From Qipengyuania profundimaris (GTDB lineage: Bacteria > Pseudomonadota > Alphaproteobacteria > Sphingomonadales > Sphingomonadaceae), in the NCBI RefSeq assembly GCF_030717945.1, contig NZ_JAVAIM010000001.1, forward strand, positions 743,131-807,130: a stretch of 64,000 nt of DNA. Direction: 5' to 3'. Every line of letters starts with the position of its first letter. Position 1 is the first letter of the stretch. The translations under genes were made by a program, and so were the position numbers. Below the pieces are notes generated by a model, which had not been told where the DNA came from, did no database searches, and was given only the letters and a program-made list of their open reading frames with translations. Below are positions 18,400 to 31,657 of the stretch, piece by piece.

Positions 18400-19316
18400 G
18401 TCCGACCCTCAACCAGATGCGCGAAGCGCAGCGCGCGCTGGAAGCGCCCCTATTCTCGGGGCTTCCCGGCGATATCGAGGTGAGCTTCGAATTCTTCCCG
18501 CCGAAGTCGGAGAAGATGGCGCAGACGCTGTGGCAGAGCGTGGAGACTCTTGCCCCGCTAGACCCGCGTTTCGTGTCGGTGACCTATGGCGCCGGTGGCT
18601 CTACCCGCGAGCGCACGCATGCAGCGGTGCGCCGTATCGTGAGCGAGACCGATATTCCCGCCGCTGCGCACCTCACCTGCGTTCAGGCGACCCGCGAGGA
18701 GGTTGACCAGGTCGCGCGCGAATATTGGGAAGAGGGCGTGCGGCATATCGTCGCCCTGCGCGGCGACGCCCCCGACGGTGGCGGCAGCTACGCCCCGCAT
18801 CCCGGCGGCTACCAGAACGCCGCAGACCTGATTGCAGGCCTCAAGCAGATCGCCGATTTCGAGATTTCGGTCGCGGCCTATCCGGAAGTCCATCCGGATT
18901 CGCCCGATCGTCAGGCCGACCTCGATAACCTCAAGCGCAAGTTCGATGCCGGGGCGACTCGCGCGATTACGCAATTCTTCTTCGATCCCGAGTGCTTTTT
19001 CGAGTTCCGCGACAAGGCGGAGGCTGCCGGGATCGAGGGCGAGATCGTGCCGGGCGTCATGCCCGTGATGAGTTTCGCAGCCGTCCAGCGGATGAGCGGA
19101 TTGTGCGGCACCGCCATCCCCGACTGGATGGAAGGTCTGTTCGAGGGGCTCGACGAGCGGCCCGAAGCCCGCCAGCTGGTGAGCGCGACAATCGCTGCCG
19201 AAATGTGCCGCCGCCTCTATGCCGGCGGCGTTCGCCAGTTCCATTTCTACACTCTCAACCGCGCCGAGCTGAGCTATGCGATCTGCCACATGCTCGGCCT
19301 GCGACCGAAGGCCTGA
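18396..19316 (+). CDS. metF: Methylenetetrahydrofolate reductase MetF
   Basis: 306 aa FAD enzyme reducing 5,10-methylene-THF to 5-methyl-THF for methionine synthase. Motifs: EVSFEFFPPKSEKM with the catalytic Glu (about residue 30), FVSVTYGAGGSTRERT, AHLTCVQ, VALRGDAPDGG, AAYPEVHPDS, and TQFFFDPECFFEFRD. It is the standard bacterial length. GTG start 18396 overlaps the regulator stop, and metH part 1 follows after 1 nt. The glycine-cleavage operon just downstream makes the methylene-THF it uses. Confidence 0.97.
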   Translation: MSPTLNQMREAQRALEAPLFSGLPGDIEVSFEFFPPKSEKMAQTLWQSVETLAPLDPRFVSVTYGAGGSTRERTHAAVRRIVSETDIPAAAHLTCVQATREEVDQVAREYWEEGVRHIVALRGDAPDGGGSYAPHPGGYQNAADLIAGLKQIADFEISVAAYPEVHPDSPDRQADLDNLKRKFDAGATRAITQFFFDPECFFEFRDKAEAAGIEGEIVPGVMPVMSFAAVQRMSGLCGTAIPDWMEGLFEGLDERPEARQLVSATIAAEMCRRLYAGGVRQFHFYTLNRAELSYAICHMLGLRPKA

Positions 19317-19317
19317 C

Positions 19318-20364
19318 ATGTCCAAGCGTACCGAATTCGCCGAAGCCGCCGGCCAGCGCATCCTGATCAAGGATGGCCCCTACGGCACCGAAATCCAGCG
19401 CGCCAAGTTGGCGCCGGAGGATTATGCGGGCGATACCGGCCTGACCGCCGACCAGAAGGGCAATAACGATCTCGTCAATTTGACGCAGCCGCAGGTGATC
19501 CGGACGATCTGCGACAGCTATGTCGATGCCGGCGCGCATATCCTTGCCACCAACACTTTCAACGCCAACCGCATCAGCCAGGCGGATTACGATGCCGAGC
19601 ATCTGGTGCACGAGATCAACGTCTCCGCCGCCCGCATCATCCGCGAAGCGGTGGACGAGGCAACGGCGAAGGACGGCATACCCCGTTTCGTCGCAGGCGC
19701 GATGGGGCCGACCAACAAGACGCTCTCGCTCTCGCCCGATGTCGAGGACCCGGGCTTTCGCGAAGTCACCTACGACGAAATCGTGGATGTCTATGTCGAG
19801 CAGGCGCGCGCCCTGATCGAGGGCGGGGCGGACTTCATCCTGATCGAGACCGTATTCGACACGCTCAATTGCAAGGCCGCGATCATGGCGGTCAAGCAGC
19901 TGGAGCGCGAGCTTCGGCAGGACATCCCGATCATGATCTCGCTCACGCTGACCGATCTGTCGGGCCGCAATCTGTCGGGCCACACGGTCGAGGCCTTCTG
20001 GTACACCGTGCGCCACGCCAAGCCGCTGACGATGGGCCTCAACTGCAGCTTCGGTGCCGAGCAGCTGCGCCCGCATGTCCAGATCCTGTCGGACATCGCG
20101 GATACCTATCTGATGGTCTATCCCAATGCGGGCCTACCCAACGATATGGGCGAATACGACGAATTGCCGGAGACGACAGCCGCGCTGACCAAGGTTTGGG
20201 CCGACAACGGACGGATCAATGCGCTCGGTGGCTGCTGCGGTTCGACCCCCGCCCACATCGCCGCAATGGCCGCGGCCGTCGACGGCATCGCGCCACGCAA
20301 GCTGCCCACCGTCGACCCGGAAATGCGCTTGGCAGGCCTCGAACCTTTCACGATTGCAGCATGA
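19318..20364 (+). CDS. metH: Methionine synthase part 1: homocysteine S-methyltransferase module
   Basis: 348 aa corresponding to the N-terminal homocysteine-binding barrel of cobalamin-dependent MetH. The zinc ligands are visible: Cys in [15 protein letters not shown] and the Cys pair in [14 protein letters not shown]. It opens [16 protein letters not shown] where most MetH proteins have DGAMGT. I start at ATG 19318 (MSKRTEF), 1 nt after metF; a frame to 19276 runs into metF. The remaining modules lie in a separate gene at 20892, so MetH works here as two polypeptides, as known in other sphingomonads and rhizobia. Confidence 0.95.
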   Translation: MSKRTEFAEAAGQRILIKDGPYGTEIQRAKLAPEDYAGDTGLTADQKGNNDLVNLTQPQVIRTICDSYVDAGAHILATNTFNANRISQADYDAEHLVHEINVSAARIIREAVDEATAKDGIPRFVAGAMGPTNKTLSLSPDVEDPGFREVTYDEIVDVYVEQARALIEGGADFILIETVFDTLNCKAAIMAVKQLERELRQDIPIMISLTLTDLSGRNLSGHTVEAFWYTVRHAKPLTMGLNCSFGAEQLRPHVQILSDIADTYLMVYPNAGLPNDMGEYDELPETTAALTKVWADNGRINALGGCCGSTPAHIAAMAAAVDGIAPRKLPTVDPEMRLAGLEPFTIAA

Positions 20365-20888
20365 GCAAGCGCCCCGATCACGAGGTGAAAATCCGCGAGG
20401 CCGGCATAGAGGGCGCTGCGCGGCTTTCGCTCGTCTCCGATGCGACTTTTCTCGAAACCTTCGCAGGCATGATCGACGGGGATGCTCTGGTGGCGCATTG
20501 CCAGAAGCACCATGAGGCGGCGTATCTGGCCAAGCTGCTCGACGATGGCGCGAGAGCCTGGCTCGCCGAAATAGACGGGGCGCCCACTGGCTATGCCTTG
20601 CTCAACCGGCCTCAGCTCGAGGCAGCCGAAGAGGGCGATATCGAGCTGAAGAAAATTTACGTGCTGTCGCGTTTTCACGGCAGCGGCATCGCAAAACTTC
20701 TGTTCGACGCCGTCATGCAGGCAGCGGCCGGCAACGATCACCTCCTGCTGGGCGTGAAGGACGACAATCACCGCGCCATCGCCTTCTATCGCAAGCAGGG
20801 CTTCACCCAGATTGCCACGCGCCGCTTCGATGTCGGCGGCAAGCTTTACGATGATGTCGTCCTAGCGCGCGACCTCGACCGGACCTGA
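20361..20888 (+). CDS. GNAT-family N-acetyltransferase
   Basis: 175 aa with the GNAT core: a beta strand then [24 protein letters not shown] (acetyl-CoA pyrophosphate loop R-x-x-G-x-G/A near residue 106) and [28 protein letters not shown]. Its ATG lies in the metH part 1 stop (ATGA), and metH part 2 starts 3 nt after its end, so it is translated between two halves of one enzyme. The substrate is unknown. A role in acetylating an amino acid or protein linked to methionine metabolism is only suggested by position. Confidence 0.9.
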   Translation: MSKRPDHEVKIREAGIEGAARLSLVSDATFLETFAGMIDGDALVAHCQKHHEAAYLAKLLDDGARAWLAEIDGAPTGYALLNRPQLEAAEEGDIELKKIYVLSRFHGSGIAKLLFDAVMQAAAGNDHLLLGVKDDNHRAIAFYRKQGFTQIATRRFDVGGKLYDDVVLARDLDRT

Positions 20889-20891
20889 CCC

Positions 20892-23491
<2,600 letters not shown>

Positions 23492-23516
<25 letters not shown>

Positions 23517-24448
23517 ACCGCGTCCAGCCGGCGCTGGGACATAGCTCGCGCCTCGCCATGATCGGCGGGGCAGGGCTTGCGCTGGCCTACGCCGCTTTGT
23601 GGTTCTTTACGCGCTACGATTTCGCATTGATGCGCGATCTCTGGTTTCTTCCCGGCGTAGGCGTGGTGGGCGCAATCATCGCCAATGCCAGCGGGACCGG
23701 CGGGGGCGTGGTCTTCGTCCCGGTGTTCAACGCCTTGCGCGATCTCGGGAACATGACGCTCGGGCCTTTGCAGGTTGTAGCGGTCTCGATGGGCATCCAG
23801 TCGTTCGGCATGAGCCTAGGCGCGCTGCGTTGGACCGACCGGCTCTATCACCAGCATGAGCCGAACCCGCTGGAAGCCAGTACGCGCGCACGCGACTACT
23901 GGCTGGTGTGCCCATTGGTGCTCGCCCTCTCTACACCGGCGCTACTGTGGACCCAGCGCATGGTGGATTTCGACCCGCGCATGGTGCTGCTGGGTTACAA
24001 GACCTTCTCCATCCTGCTCGGGATTGCGCTGATAGTGGCGACGTGGACGGTCAACCTTGCCGTGGCTGAGCGCGATCGCCTTGCTCGCGTCGATCTCGCC
24101 ATGCTGGCCCTGATCGCCATTCCCGGCGGCGCGATCACAGCGCTGTTTTCGGTCGGCATCGGAGAATTGGTCGCCTTCTACCTATTCCTGCGCCATTACC
24201 CGATGGTGCTGTGCGTGGGCACGGCTTGCGTGATTTCCGCGGTGAGCTGCATCGCCGGGCTGCTCTGGCACGTCGAGGCAGGGACGGTCGCCTGGGAGGT
24301 CGTGCTGCTCGCGGCACCCGGCGCTATGCTCGGAGCGTTCCTTGCCCGACCCATCGCGCTGTGGCTTGGCGCGCGCCGCTTGAAGACGCTGGGCGGGTTG
24401 TGGATCGTCGCCTCGGCGCTCTACCTCGTCTGGCTCGCAGCGCGCTGA
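23492..24448 (+). CDS. TSUP/TauE-SafE family membrane transporter
   Basis: 318 aa integral membrane protein with about eight hydrophobic segments. Family-like features are an early [26 protein letters not shown] loop and a second-half repeat ([28 protein letters not shown]). TSUP proteins export or import sulfite, sulfoacetate and other small anions. ATG 23492 overlaps metH part 2 by 25 nt; a later Met (MIGGAGLAL) is an alternative start nearer the first membrane segment. Position after metH suggests sulfur-compound traffic, but this is context only. Confidence 0.87.
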
Positions 24449-24604
24449 TTGGCAGCATTGCAATAGAGCGCCCATGGAGAGGAATTCGCGCTCCTAAGCC
24501 GCGCGATTGAGGCCGGGGAATAACCCTTTTCGCGATTGACGCTGCGCGGGGATTGCCGCAGTGCAACAGGCGTCGGCTGCGGGAGCGATTCTGTAGCGGG
24601 CGCG

Positions 24605-24793
24605 CACGGGAGAGCGTGCGGGGCGGCGTCCCCGTACCGCCGAAGGAGCAACCGCCCCGGAAACTCTCAGGCCACCGGACCGTGCGGGCCATCGACACTC
24701 TGGAAAGCGCCGGTCGCCATCGCGGCCAGCCACCGAAGGGGTAAGCACGCCCATCCGCGTGTCAGTCTCTCAGGTTTCCCGACAGAGGGGGCA
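24605..24793 (+). ncRNA. Tandem glycine riboswitch
   Basis: Two successive aptamers with the glycine-riboswitch consensus. Aptamer 1 (about 24605-24690): GGGAGAG, then GCCGAAGGAGCAA, then ACTCTCAGG. Aptamer 2 (about 24693-24793): ACTCTGG, then ACCGAAGGGGTAAGC, then TCTCTCAGG and CCGACAGAGGGG. It stands directly before the glycine-cleavage operon, the classic target, where glycine binding turns expression on. The 150 bp before it (24449-24604) show nothing clear and must contain the promoter. Confidence 0.95.
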
Positions 24794-24831
24794 TGGGTTG
24801 TTTTCCCGCGCCGGGATCGGCGCGCCCATGC
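24791..24831 (+). promoter_or_regulatory. Two-tier hairpin in the riboswitch expression platform
   Basis: Outer arms GCATGGG (24791-24797) and CCCATGC (24825-24831) enclose inner arms CGCGCCG (24807-24813) and CGGCGCG (24818-24824). The structure begins at the end of aptamer 2 and ends 3 nt before the Shine-Dalgarno GAAGGA (24835-24840) of gcvT. Only TTT follows, so it looks less like a strong terminator than a structure that could compete with aptamer 2 or affect ribosome access. Confidence 0.55.
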
Positions 24832-24846
24832 TTTGAAGGACGGGAC

Positions 24847-26037
24847 TTGAGCGAGACTGAAGAAAACGAACAGCAGGAAACCGGCACGCTGCCGCTCGAT
24901 GCATGGCATCGCGGCAAGGGCGCTCGCATGGTCGAGTTCGCCGGTTACTGGATGCCGATCCAGTACAACAAGGAAACCGGCGGCGGGATCGTCGCCGAAC
25001 ACGACTGGACGCGCAGCAATGCGGGCCTGTTTGATGTCAGCCACATGGGCCAGCTGATGGTGACCGGCGAAAAGGCAGCCGAGGAACTGGAGAAGCTGCT
25101 TCCCGGCGCCATCGCCACGCTGAAGCCGGGCCGGGTCCGCTACTCGCTGCTCCTCAACGACGAGGGCGGGATCCTCGACGATCTGATGGTGACGAATGCC
25201 ACCCCGTGGATCGAGGGCGACGAGGACGCTGGCACCGAAGGCCGTTGGGGCGAACCTGCCTATTACATCGTCGTCAATGGTGCGATGAAGTGGGACGATA
25301 TCGCCCATCTGCGCGAGCATCTCGACGACGATGTCACGCTCACGCACATGGACGATTTTGCGCTGGTCGCGCTGCAGGGGCCCAATGCCGCGACTGCGCT
25401 CAACCGCATCATGCGCGGGGTGCCCGAGCAGCTCGTATTCATGCAATCGCTTGAGCACGATTTCGGCGAATGGCCGCTGCGGATCACCCGCGCAGGCTAC
25501 ACCGGCGAGGACGGGTTCGAGATTTCGGTACCTGCCGAATTCGCGGAATCCCTGTGCGACCGCCTGTGCGCGGAGATCGAAGTGCGTCCGGCAGGCCTCG
25601 GCGCGCGCGACAGCTTGCGGCTTGAGGCGGGCCTGCCGCTCTACGGCCACGACATGACCGACACGGTCGATCCGGTCAGCGCCGATCTCGCCTTCGCGCT
25701 CACCAAGAAGCGCCGCGAGACAGGCGGCTGGATGGGCTTCGACGCGGTGAAGACGCTGATGGAGTCCGGCCCGAAGGAACGCCGCGTGGGCCTTGCCCTC
25801 GAAGGGCGCCTGCCGGCCCGCGAAGGTGCGGAAATCTACGCGGGCGACGACAAGGTCGGCCGCGTCACCAGCGGCGGCTTCTCGCCCACGCTCGGCCACC
25901 CGATCGCCATGGGCTATGTCGATGTCGCCCATGCCGAAGCGGGAACCGATCTGGAGATCATGGTTCGTAACAAGAGACTTGCGGCGAAGGTGGTGACGCT
26001 CCCCTTCGTCTCCCACAACTATTACCGAGGGAGCTGA
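24847..26037 (+). CDS. gcvT: Aminomethyltransferase (glycine cleavage T protein)
   Basis: 396 aa. It takes the aminomethyl group from lipoyl-GcvH and passes methylene to THF, releasing ammonia. Motifs: [44 protein letters not shown]-type [28 protein letters not shown], and [14 protein letters not shown]. The start is TTG 24847 with GAAGGA 6 nt upstream; the only upstream ATG in frame (24793) lies in the riboswitch platform. First gene of gcvT-gcvH-gcvPA-gcvPB, controlled by the glycine riboswitch. Confidence 0.95.
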   Translation: MSETEENEQQETGTLPLDAWHRGKGARMVEFAGYWMPIQYNKETGGGIVAEHDWTRSNAGLFDVSHMGQLMVTGEKAAEELEKLLPGAIATLKPGRVRYSLLLNDEGGILDDLMVTNATPWIEGDEDAGTEGRWGEPAYYIVVNGAMKWDDIAHLREHLDDDVTLTHMDDFALVALQGPNAATALNRIMRGVPEQLVFMQSLEHDFGEWPLRITRAGYTGEDGFEISVPAEFAESLCDRLCAEIEVRPAGLGARDSLRLEAGLPLYGHDMTDTVDPVSADLAFALTKKRRETGGWMGFDAVKTLMESGPKERRVGLALEGRLPAREGAEIYAGDDKVGRVTSGGFSPTLGHPIAMGYVDVAHAEAGTDLEIMVRNKRLAAKVVTLPFVSHNYYRGS

Positions 26038-26041
26038 CCCG

Positions 26042-26413
26042 ATGGCCCGTTACTTCACCGAAGAGCATGAATGGATCGACGTGGAGGGCGATAGCGCCAC
26101 CGTCGGCATTACCGATTACGCGCAGGGCCAGCTGGGCGACATCGTCTTCGTCGAACTGCCCGAAGTCGGCAGCGTGATCGACAAGGGCAAGGACGCTGCC
26201 GTTGTCGAAAGCGTCAAGGCCGCCAGCGACGTCTACGCGCCGATCAGCGGCGAAGTGATGGAATCGAACGAGGCGCTGGAGGAAGACCCCGCGCTGGTGA
26301 ACACTTCGCCTGAGGAAACCGGCTGGTTCTTCAAGATGACCATCGGCGACAAGAGCGAGCTCGAAGGCCTGATGGACGCGAAAGCCTACAAGAGCTTCTG
26401 CGACAGTCTCTAA
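26042..26413 (+). CDS. gcvH: Glycine cleavage H protein
   Basis: 123 aa carrier whose lipoyl arm shuttles intermediates between GcvP, GcvT and Lpd. The lipoylation site is Lys59 in [14 protein letters not shown]. It begins [16 protein letters not shown] and contains [22 protein letters not shown], both family hallmarks. Standard length. Starts 4 nt after gcvT. Confidence 0.97.
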   Translation: MARYFTEEHEWIDVEGDSATVGITDYAQGQLGDIVFVELPEVGSVIDKGKDAAVVESVKAASDVYAPISGEVMESNEALEEDPALVNTSPEETGWFFKMTIGDKSELEGLMDAKAYKSFCDSL

Positions 26414-26452
26414 TTGCCTCCCGGGCTCTCACCGGGACGACGGGAACACGAA

Positions 26453-27820
26453 ATGCGCTACCTACCCCTGACCGATACCGACCGTTCGGCGATGCTCGCC
26501 AAGATCGGCGCGAGCGACATTGATGCCCTGTTCGTCGATGTGCCGGAAGAGGCGCGGCTGAACGGCCCGATCGAAGGCCTCCCGATGCACGCCAGCGAGA
26601 TGGCGGTCGAAAAACACATGCGGCGGCTCAGCAAGAAGAACCTCGCGGCGTCGGACGCAGCCTTCTTCCTTGGGGCGGGAGCCTATAAGCATCATGTCCC
26701 CGCCAGCGTCGATCACATCATCCAGCGCGGCGAGTTCCTCACCGCCTATACGCCCTACCAGCCGGAAATCGCGCAGGGCACGCTGCAGATGCTGTTCGAG
26801 TTCCAGACGCAGGTCGCGCGGCTCTACGGCTGCGCGGTCGCCAATGCATCGATGTACGATGGCTCGACCGCCTGCTGGGAAGCGGTTGCCATGGCCAGCC
26901 GCATCGCCCGCGGCAAGAAGCGCAAGGTCGTGCTGTCGGGCGCGCTTCACCCGCATTACGCCGAGGTGGTGCGGACGATGGCCAAGTTCACCGACGACGA
27001 GATCGCCGGCGCTCCGCCCAGCCTGACGGCCAAGCCCGATGACGACGGCCTTATCGCGCGGATCGATGGAGATACGAGCTGCGTCGTGGTGCAATATCCC
27101 GACATCCTCGGCCGCCTTCCCGACATCGCGAAGATCGCCGAGGCAGCGCATGGGCAGGGCGCGCTGGTGATCGCGGTCAATACCGAGCCCGTGGCGCTCG
27201 GGGCGGTGAAATCGCCCGGTGAAATGGGCGCGGATATCGTCGTCGGAGAGGGACAGTCGATCGGCGTCGGCCTGCAGTTCGGCGGGCCGTATCTAGGCCT
27301 CTTCGCCGTGCGTGACGAAAAGCATGTCCGGATGATGCCCGGACGGCTGTGCGGGGAGACGGTCGATGCGGAGGGCAAGCGCGGCTTCGTCCTGACGCTG
27401 TCGACGCGCGAACAGCACATCCGCCGCGAGAAGGCGACCTCGAACATCTGCACCAATTCGGGCCTCTGCGCGCTGGCGTTCAGCGTCCACATGACGCTGC
27501 TCGGCGAGAAGGGGTTGCGACAGCTCGCGATGGAGAACCACCGCCTCGCCTGCATCGCCGCCGACCGGCTGGCCAAAGTGCCCGGCGTCGAGGTGCTCAA
27601 CGAAGCTTTCTTCAACGAGTTTACTTTGCTGCTGGATGGCGATGCCCGCCAGATTGTGCGCAAGCTGACCAAGCAGGATGTGCTGGCCGGCGTTTCGCTC
27701 GGCCGCCTGTTCCCCGGCAATGAGGCGCTTGCCAACGGGCTGCTGGTTGCAGTGACCGAAACCACAACGGAGGAGGATATCGAAATCCTTGCCTCCGCGC
27801 TCGAGGAGGTGCTGGCATGA
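26453..27820 (+). CDS. gcvPA: Glycine dehydrogenase (decarboxylating) subunit 1
   Basis: 455 aa. The N-terminal half of the P protein in organisms with a two-subunit GcvP; it decarboxylates glycine together with GcvPB. Features: [53 protein letters not shown], the fold-type I segment [14 protein letters not shown], and [19 protein letters not shown] start at ATG 26453 where homology begins; a frame to 26414 adds an unmatched leader. Its end overlaps gcvPB by ATGA. Confidence 0.97.
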   Translation: MRYLPLTDTDRSAMLAKIGASDIDALFVDVPEEARLNGPIEGLPMHASEMAVEKHMRRLSKKNLAASDAAFFLGAGAYKHHVPASVDHIIQRGEFLTAYTPYQPEIAQGTLQMLFEFQTQVARLYGCAVANASMYDGSTACWEAVAMASRIARGKKRKVVLSGALHPHYAEVVRTMAKFTDDEIAGAPPSLTAKPDDDGLIARIDGDTSCVVVQYPDILGRLPDIAKIAEAAHGQGALVIAVNTEPVALGAVKSPGEMGADIVVGEGQSIGVGLQFGGPYLGLFAVRDEKHVRMMPGRLCGETVDAEGKRGFVLTLSTREQHIRREKATSNICTNSGLCALAFSVHMTLLGEKGLRQLAMENHRLACIAADRLAKVPGVEVLNEAFFNEFTLLLDGDARQIVRKLTKQDVLAGVSLGRLFPGNEALANGLLVAVTETTTEEDIEILASALEEVLA

Positions 27821-29499
27821 ACGCGCCGACGAAAACTCCGAACGCATCGGGCTGGAAGCCCGGCACCCCGGTCGAGGGCGACAAGGCGATGAGCGGTCCC
27901 GACACCGCAACCGGCAATCGCGCGCTGATGCTCGAAGAACCGCTGCTGTTCGAGATCGGTCACAGCGAGACGACCGGCGTCGATTTCGATTTCGCGGCCA
28001 AGCTGGATCTGGCCGGTGTTGAGCAGCCGAGCCCGCCGACGCCCGCGCCGACCAGCCGCCTCGGCGATTTCGAGCGGAGCGAACCGATCGGGCTCGTCGG
28101 CCTGACCGAACCGGAAACCGTGCGCCATTACACGCGTCTCAGCCGGCAGAACTATGCCATCGACCTCGGCCTGTTTCCGCTCGGCAGCTGCACGATGAAA
28201 CACAATCCGCGGCTCAACGAGAAGGTCGCGCGGATGCCCGGCTTTGCCGACGTCCATCCGCTGCAGCCAGTCGATACGGTGCGCGGCGCGCTGGAGGTGA
28301 TCAACGAGCTAGCCTTCTGGCTCATCCACCTCACCGGCATGCATGGTGTCGCGATGAGCCCCAAGGCCGGCGCGCATGGCGAGCTGTGCGGCATCCTCTG
28401 CATCCGCGCCGCACTCGAAGCGCGCGGCGATGCGCGCAAGGTCATCCTCGTGCCCGAAAGCGCGCATGGCACGAATCCCGCCACCGCCGCCTTCGCCGGC
28501 TACGAGATCGAGGATATTCCGGCCAATTCGGACGGCCGCGTCGATCTCGATGCGCTGAAAAGCCGCCTCGGTCCCGATGTCGCAGGCGTAATGATCACCA
28601 ATCCCTCGACCCTCGGCCTGTTCGAGCGCGACCTGAAGGCGATCTCCGACGCGGTCCACGAGGCTGGCGGCTTCGTCTATTGCGACGGGGCGAACTTCAA
28701 CGCCATCGTCGGCAAGGTGCGTCCCGGCGATCTCGGCGTCGATGCGATGCACATCAATCTGCACAAGACCTTCTCCACCCCGCATGGCGGCGGCGGCCCG
28801 GGCTCCGGCCCGGTCGTGCTTTCCGAGGCGCTCAGCCCGTTTGCCCCGCTGCCCTATACTTCGCGGACGAAGGACGGCGTCGTCCACCTCGTCGAGGAAG
28901 AGGATGCCGACAGCTTCTCCGAAGAGCATTTCGGCGGGCGCATGCAGCATTTCGGGCGCATGACCGCGTTCCACGGCCAGATGGGCATGTTCACCCGCGC
29001 GCTGTCCTATATCCTCAGCCACGGGGCGGACGGCTTGCGGCAGGTGGCCGAGGATGCCGTGCTCAATGCGAATTACATTCTGCGCAGCCTTGAGGACGTG
29101 CTCGATGCGCCCTTCGCCCACAGCGGCCCCTGCATGCACGAAGCGCTGTTCAGCGACAAAGGCTTTGCCGAAGGGATGTCGACACTCGATCTCGCCAAGG
29201 GGCTGATCGACGAAGGCTATCATCCGATGACCATGTACTTCCCGCTGGTGGTGCATGGGGCGATGCTGGTCGAGCCGACCGAGACCGAGAGCAAGGCGGC
29301 GCTGGACCAGTTCATCCTAGCTCTGCGCAGCGTTGCGGAGCGGGCCAAGACAGGCGACGAAACGCTCAAGACCGCACCATTCTATGCCCCGCGTCGCCGC
29401 CTCGACGAGACGCAGGCCGCAAGGAAGCCGGTGCTCGCCTACAAGGAGCAAAGTGCTCCAGCCGGAACGCCGGTCCCCAGCGAAGTCGGCGGCCGCTAG
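27817..29499 (+). CDS. gcvPB: Glycine dehydrogenase (decarboxylating) subunit 2
   Basis: 560 aa, PLP-bearing half of the P protein. The PLP lysine is Lys317 in [22 protein letters not shown]. Other marks are [57 protein letters not shown] and [13 protein letters not shown]. The first 50 residues (Pro/Thr-rich) are an extension over many family members. The stop overlaps that of the convergent flippase gene (CTAG, 29496-29499), leaving no room for a terminator between them. Confidence 0.97.
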   Translation: MNAPTKTPNASGWKPGTPVEGDKAMSGPDTATGNRALMLEEPLLFEIGHSETTGVDFDFAAKLDLAGVEQPSPPTPAPTSRLGDFERSEPIGLVGLTEPETVRHYTRLSRQNYAIDLGLFPLGSCTMKHNPRLNEKVARMPGFADVHPLQPVDTVRGALEVINELAFWLIHLTGMHGVAMSPKAGAHGELCGILCIRAALEARGDARKVILVPESAHGTNPATAAFAGYEIEDIPANSDGRVDLDALKSRLGPDVAGVMITNPSTLGLFERDLKAISDAVHEAGGFVYCDGANFNAIVGKVRPGDLGVDAMHINLHKTFSTPHGGGGPGSGPVVLSEALSPFAPLPYTSRTKDGVVHLVEEEDADSFSEEHFGGRMQHFGRMTAFHGQMGMFTRALSYILSHGADGLRQVAEDAVLNANYILRSLEDVLDAPFAHSGPCMHEALFSDKGFAEGMSTLDLAKGLIDEGYHPMTMYFPLVVHGAMLVEPTETESKAALDQFILALRSVAERAKTGDETLKTAPFYAPRRRLDETQAARKPVLAYKEQSAPAGTPVPSEVGGR

Positions 29500-30761
29500 T
29501 CGCGGCTGTCGGTTTTCGGTTCCACGGTGATGGTGATCTGGCTGAGCGAAATCACCGCCACCCAGAACCCGATGACGGACAGCGCGCTGGCGCCGAGAAC
29601 GGTGAAAGCCGCGCCCTTAAGCCCGTTCCAGTCCATCGCCACCTGCAGCAGCGACAGGCCGATGATCGTCGGCACCGCGCGCATGACGAAGGCGGTGCCG
29701 GCGCGTCCGGCGCTGACCAGTAGCGATTCCAGGCTAGCCCCGACCAGCTCGATCGCCCCGGCAATGGCGAGGATGACCATCGCCCAGTAGACGACGCGGA
29801 ATTCGGGCCCGGCGATCAGGACCAGTCCGGGCCGCCCGAGGAAGATCGCGACCAGCACGGCCAGCGCGCCGCCGACGAGCGCGATATTGGCCATGCGGCG
29901 CGCCATGTCGTGGGCATTGTCGCGGGCGTGGACGAGCTCGGGATAGATGGCCTTGGAGACCGTCTGCGCTAAACTCACCAGCGCTTGCCCAAGCTGGCTG
30001 GCGACACGGAAGCCACCGGCGAACGCCTCGCCGCCGATCGCGCCGACCAGCAGGATGAGCACCTGTTTGGAGCCTACATTGAGGCTGCCGGTAAGATTGG
30101 TCGACCACACGAATTTCCACGCCCCGGCATGCTCGCGCGGGAGACGGAACAAGCTGATCTGAGAGAAGTCGATCCGCTCGGTCCGGCCGGCAGCGAACCA
30201 GAGCGCGGCAGCCACGCAGACTTCGGCAGCGGCCCAGGCGAGGATGAAGCCGGTGACGGTCGGCATGAAGATCGCGGCGAGGATTGCGCCCAATGCGCGG
30301 ATTATCGGCTGCACCGCCTCGGCTGCCGTCGCTCGCCCGTATTCGAACCGCAGTCGCAACAGCCCGGTGGGTGTGGTGCGGATGGCCAGCAGCGAGACCA
30401 TGCAGAAGCCAAAGGCGAGCCACAGCAGATCGGGCGGCAGGGGTAGCCAAAACTGCGCCGACCAGCACAGTGCGGCGGCGAGCACAGTCCCGAGCACGAT
30501 GGACAGGATGTCGAGCGCGATGGCGAAACCGGTCGCTTCCGCAGGGCCGTCCTCGCCCGCGCCCCAGCGCACGACGAATTGCCAGGTCTGAAAGTTGGCG
30601 ATGCCCGTGACGGTCTGCCCGAGCGCGACGATGAGCGCGAAATATCCGAACCCGTCGAGGCCCAGCGTCCGCGTCGCGATCGCCAGATATACGAGGCTCA
30701 GCACGGCATTGACGCCGCGACCGCTGAGCAGCCAGCCGATATTGCGGAGCAGCCTTTTCAT
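29496..30761 (-). CDS. Lipopolysaccharide/oligosaccharide flippase (MOP/Wzx-like)
   Basis: 421 aa with about 12 hydrophobic segments and the opening LLRNIGWLLSGRGVNAVLSLVYLAIATRTLGLDGFGYFALIVAL, typical of polysaccharide-biosynthesis membrane proteins that flip lipid-linked sugars across the inner membrane. No glycosyltransferase cluster surrounds it. It follows a nucleotidyltransferase by 18 nt on the same strand, so the two may form a small envelope-glycan operon. The exact substrate is unknown. Confidence 0.87.
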   Translation of the reverse strand: MKRLLRNIGWLLSGRGVNAVLSLVYLAIATRTLGLDGFGYFALIVALGQTVTGIANFQTWQFVVRWGAGEDGPAEATGFAIALDILSIVLGTVLAAALCWSAQFWLPLPPDLLWLAFGFCMVSLLAIRTTPTGLLRLRFEYGRATAAEAVQPIIRALGAILAAIFMPTVTGFILAWAAAEVCVAAALWFAAGRTERIDFSQISLFRLPREHAGAWKFVWSTNLTGSLNVGSKQVLILLVGAIGGEAFAGGFRVASQLGQALVSLAQTVSKAIYPELVHARDNAHDMARRMANIALVGGALAVLVAIFLGRPGLVLIAGPEFRVVYWAMVILAIAGAIELVGASLESLLVSAGRAGTAFVMRAVPTIIGLSLLQVAMDWNGLKGAAFTVLGASALSVIGFWVAVISLSQITITVEPKTDSRD

Positions 30762-30779
30762 TGCCCGAGTATCGCTGCC

Positions 30780-31592
30780 TCAGGCGGCGGAGGTGTTCCG
30801 TTTGGCCAGCAGGCGTTCGGTGACTTCGAAAGTGCGCTCGTTATCGACGTCGATCGCGCAATAGCCATTGCTCATCTCGATCGGGACCAGCTTGAAGCCG
30901 AAGCGGCGGGAGACCTGTGCGAACAGCTTCTCTTTCGTGCCCCAGCCGAGGAAGAAGCGGATTAGGTTCACCACGCCGAAGGCCTTGGCGATGCGGCTGG
31001 GGAATTTCACGAACTGCCCGCCGCCGCGCATGATCTCCGCCGCGCTGAGCGCCTGCTCGCTGCCGATCCAGTAGGTGTTGCAGTTGGAATAGCCGCCGTC
31101 GGAAAACTCGTAGAACTTCTTCTGGCCCACCGGATCGGCTGCGATGACCCCTTCCTTTCGCGCCAGGGCAGCGGCGGCGCCTGCCTGGTTGGCGATCGCC
31201 TTGTCGATGAATTCGGCATAGTCGTGCGGCAGCCACAGGCAGTTGTCGGCCGTGGTAATCATGATCGGATAGCTCGCGCCCTCCGCGCCGGAGAACACGC
31301 TGTCGACGAGGTTGAACGCGCCGGGGCGGAACACCAGTCGGCCTTCGTCCATCAGCGCCTTGATCGACGGGATCGCCGCGATCTCGTCCGGTTCATGCGC
31401 CACAACGCGGATCTCACCGATGCGATCGCAGGCAGCGACATTAGCGATCACCCGCTCGATCATCGGCATGCCGCCGACCGGCACGACGCATTTCTGGGCG
31501 ACACCGGCACGCTCGGCCAGCGGGTCGAGGACGCCGGAGCGCTTGCCGGCCATGACGAGGGCGGTGATCTTTGCGTGTGTCTGCGTAGCCAT
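30780..31592 (-). CDS. NTP-transferase family protein (MobA/sugar-phosphate nucleotidyltransferase type)
   Basis: 270 aa. N-terminal Rossmann-like nucleotidyltransferase: ALVMAGKRSGVLDPLAERAGVAQKCVVPVGGMPMIERVIANV, with the loop degenerate from G-x-G-T-R-x to AGKRSG, and the metal-site segment ITTADNCLW. It probably joins a nucleotide to a phosphorylated headgroup or sugar; sequence does not say which. ATG 31592 is chosen because the fold begins there. It precedes the flippase gene on the same strand. Confidence 0.8.
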   Translation of the reverse strand: MATQTHAKITALVMAGKRSGVLDPLAERAGVAQKCVVPVGGMPMIERVIANVAACDRIGEIRVVAHEPDEIAAIPSIKALMDEGRLVFRPGAFNLVDSVFSGAEGASYPIMITTADNCLWLPHDYAEFIDKAIANQAGAAAALARKEGVIAADPVGQKKFYEFSDGGYSNCNTYWIGSEQALSAAEIMRGGGQFVKFPSRIAKAFGVVNLIRFFLGWGTKEKLFAQVSRRFGFKLVPIEMSNGYCAIDVDNERTFEVTERLLAKRNTSAA

Positions 31593-31657
31593 GCGCGCGC
31601 ATTTAGGCCCGAAGTGCGGGGTTGTCACCTTGCAGCGCAGCGGGCAGCGAGTGCGCC

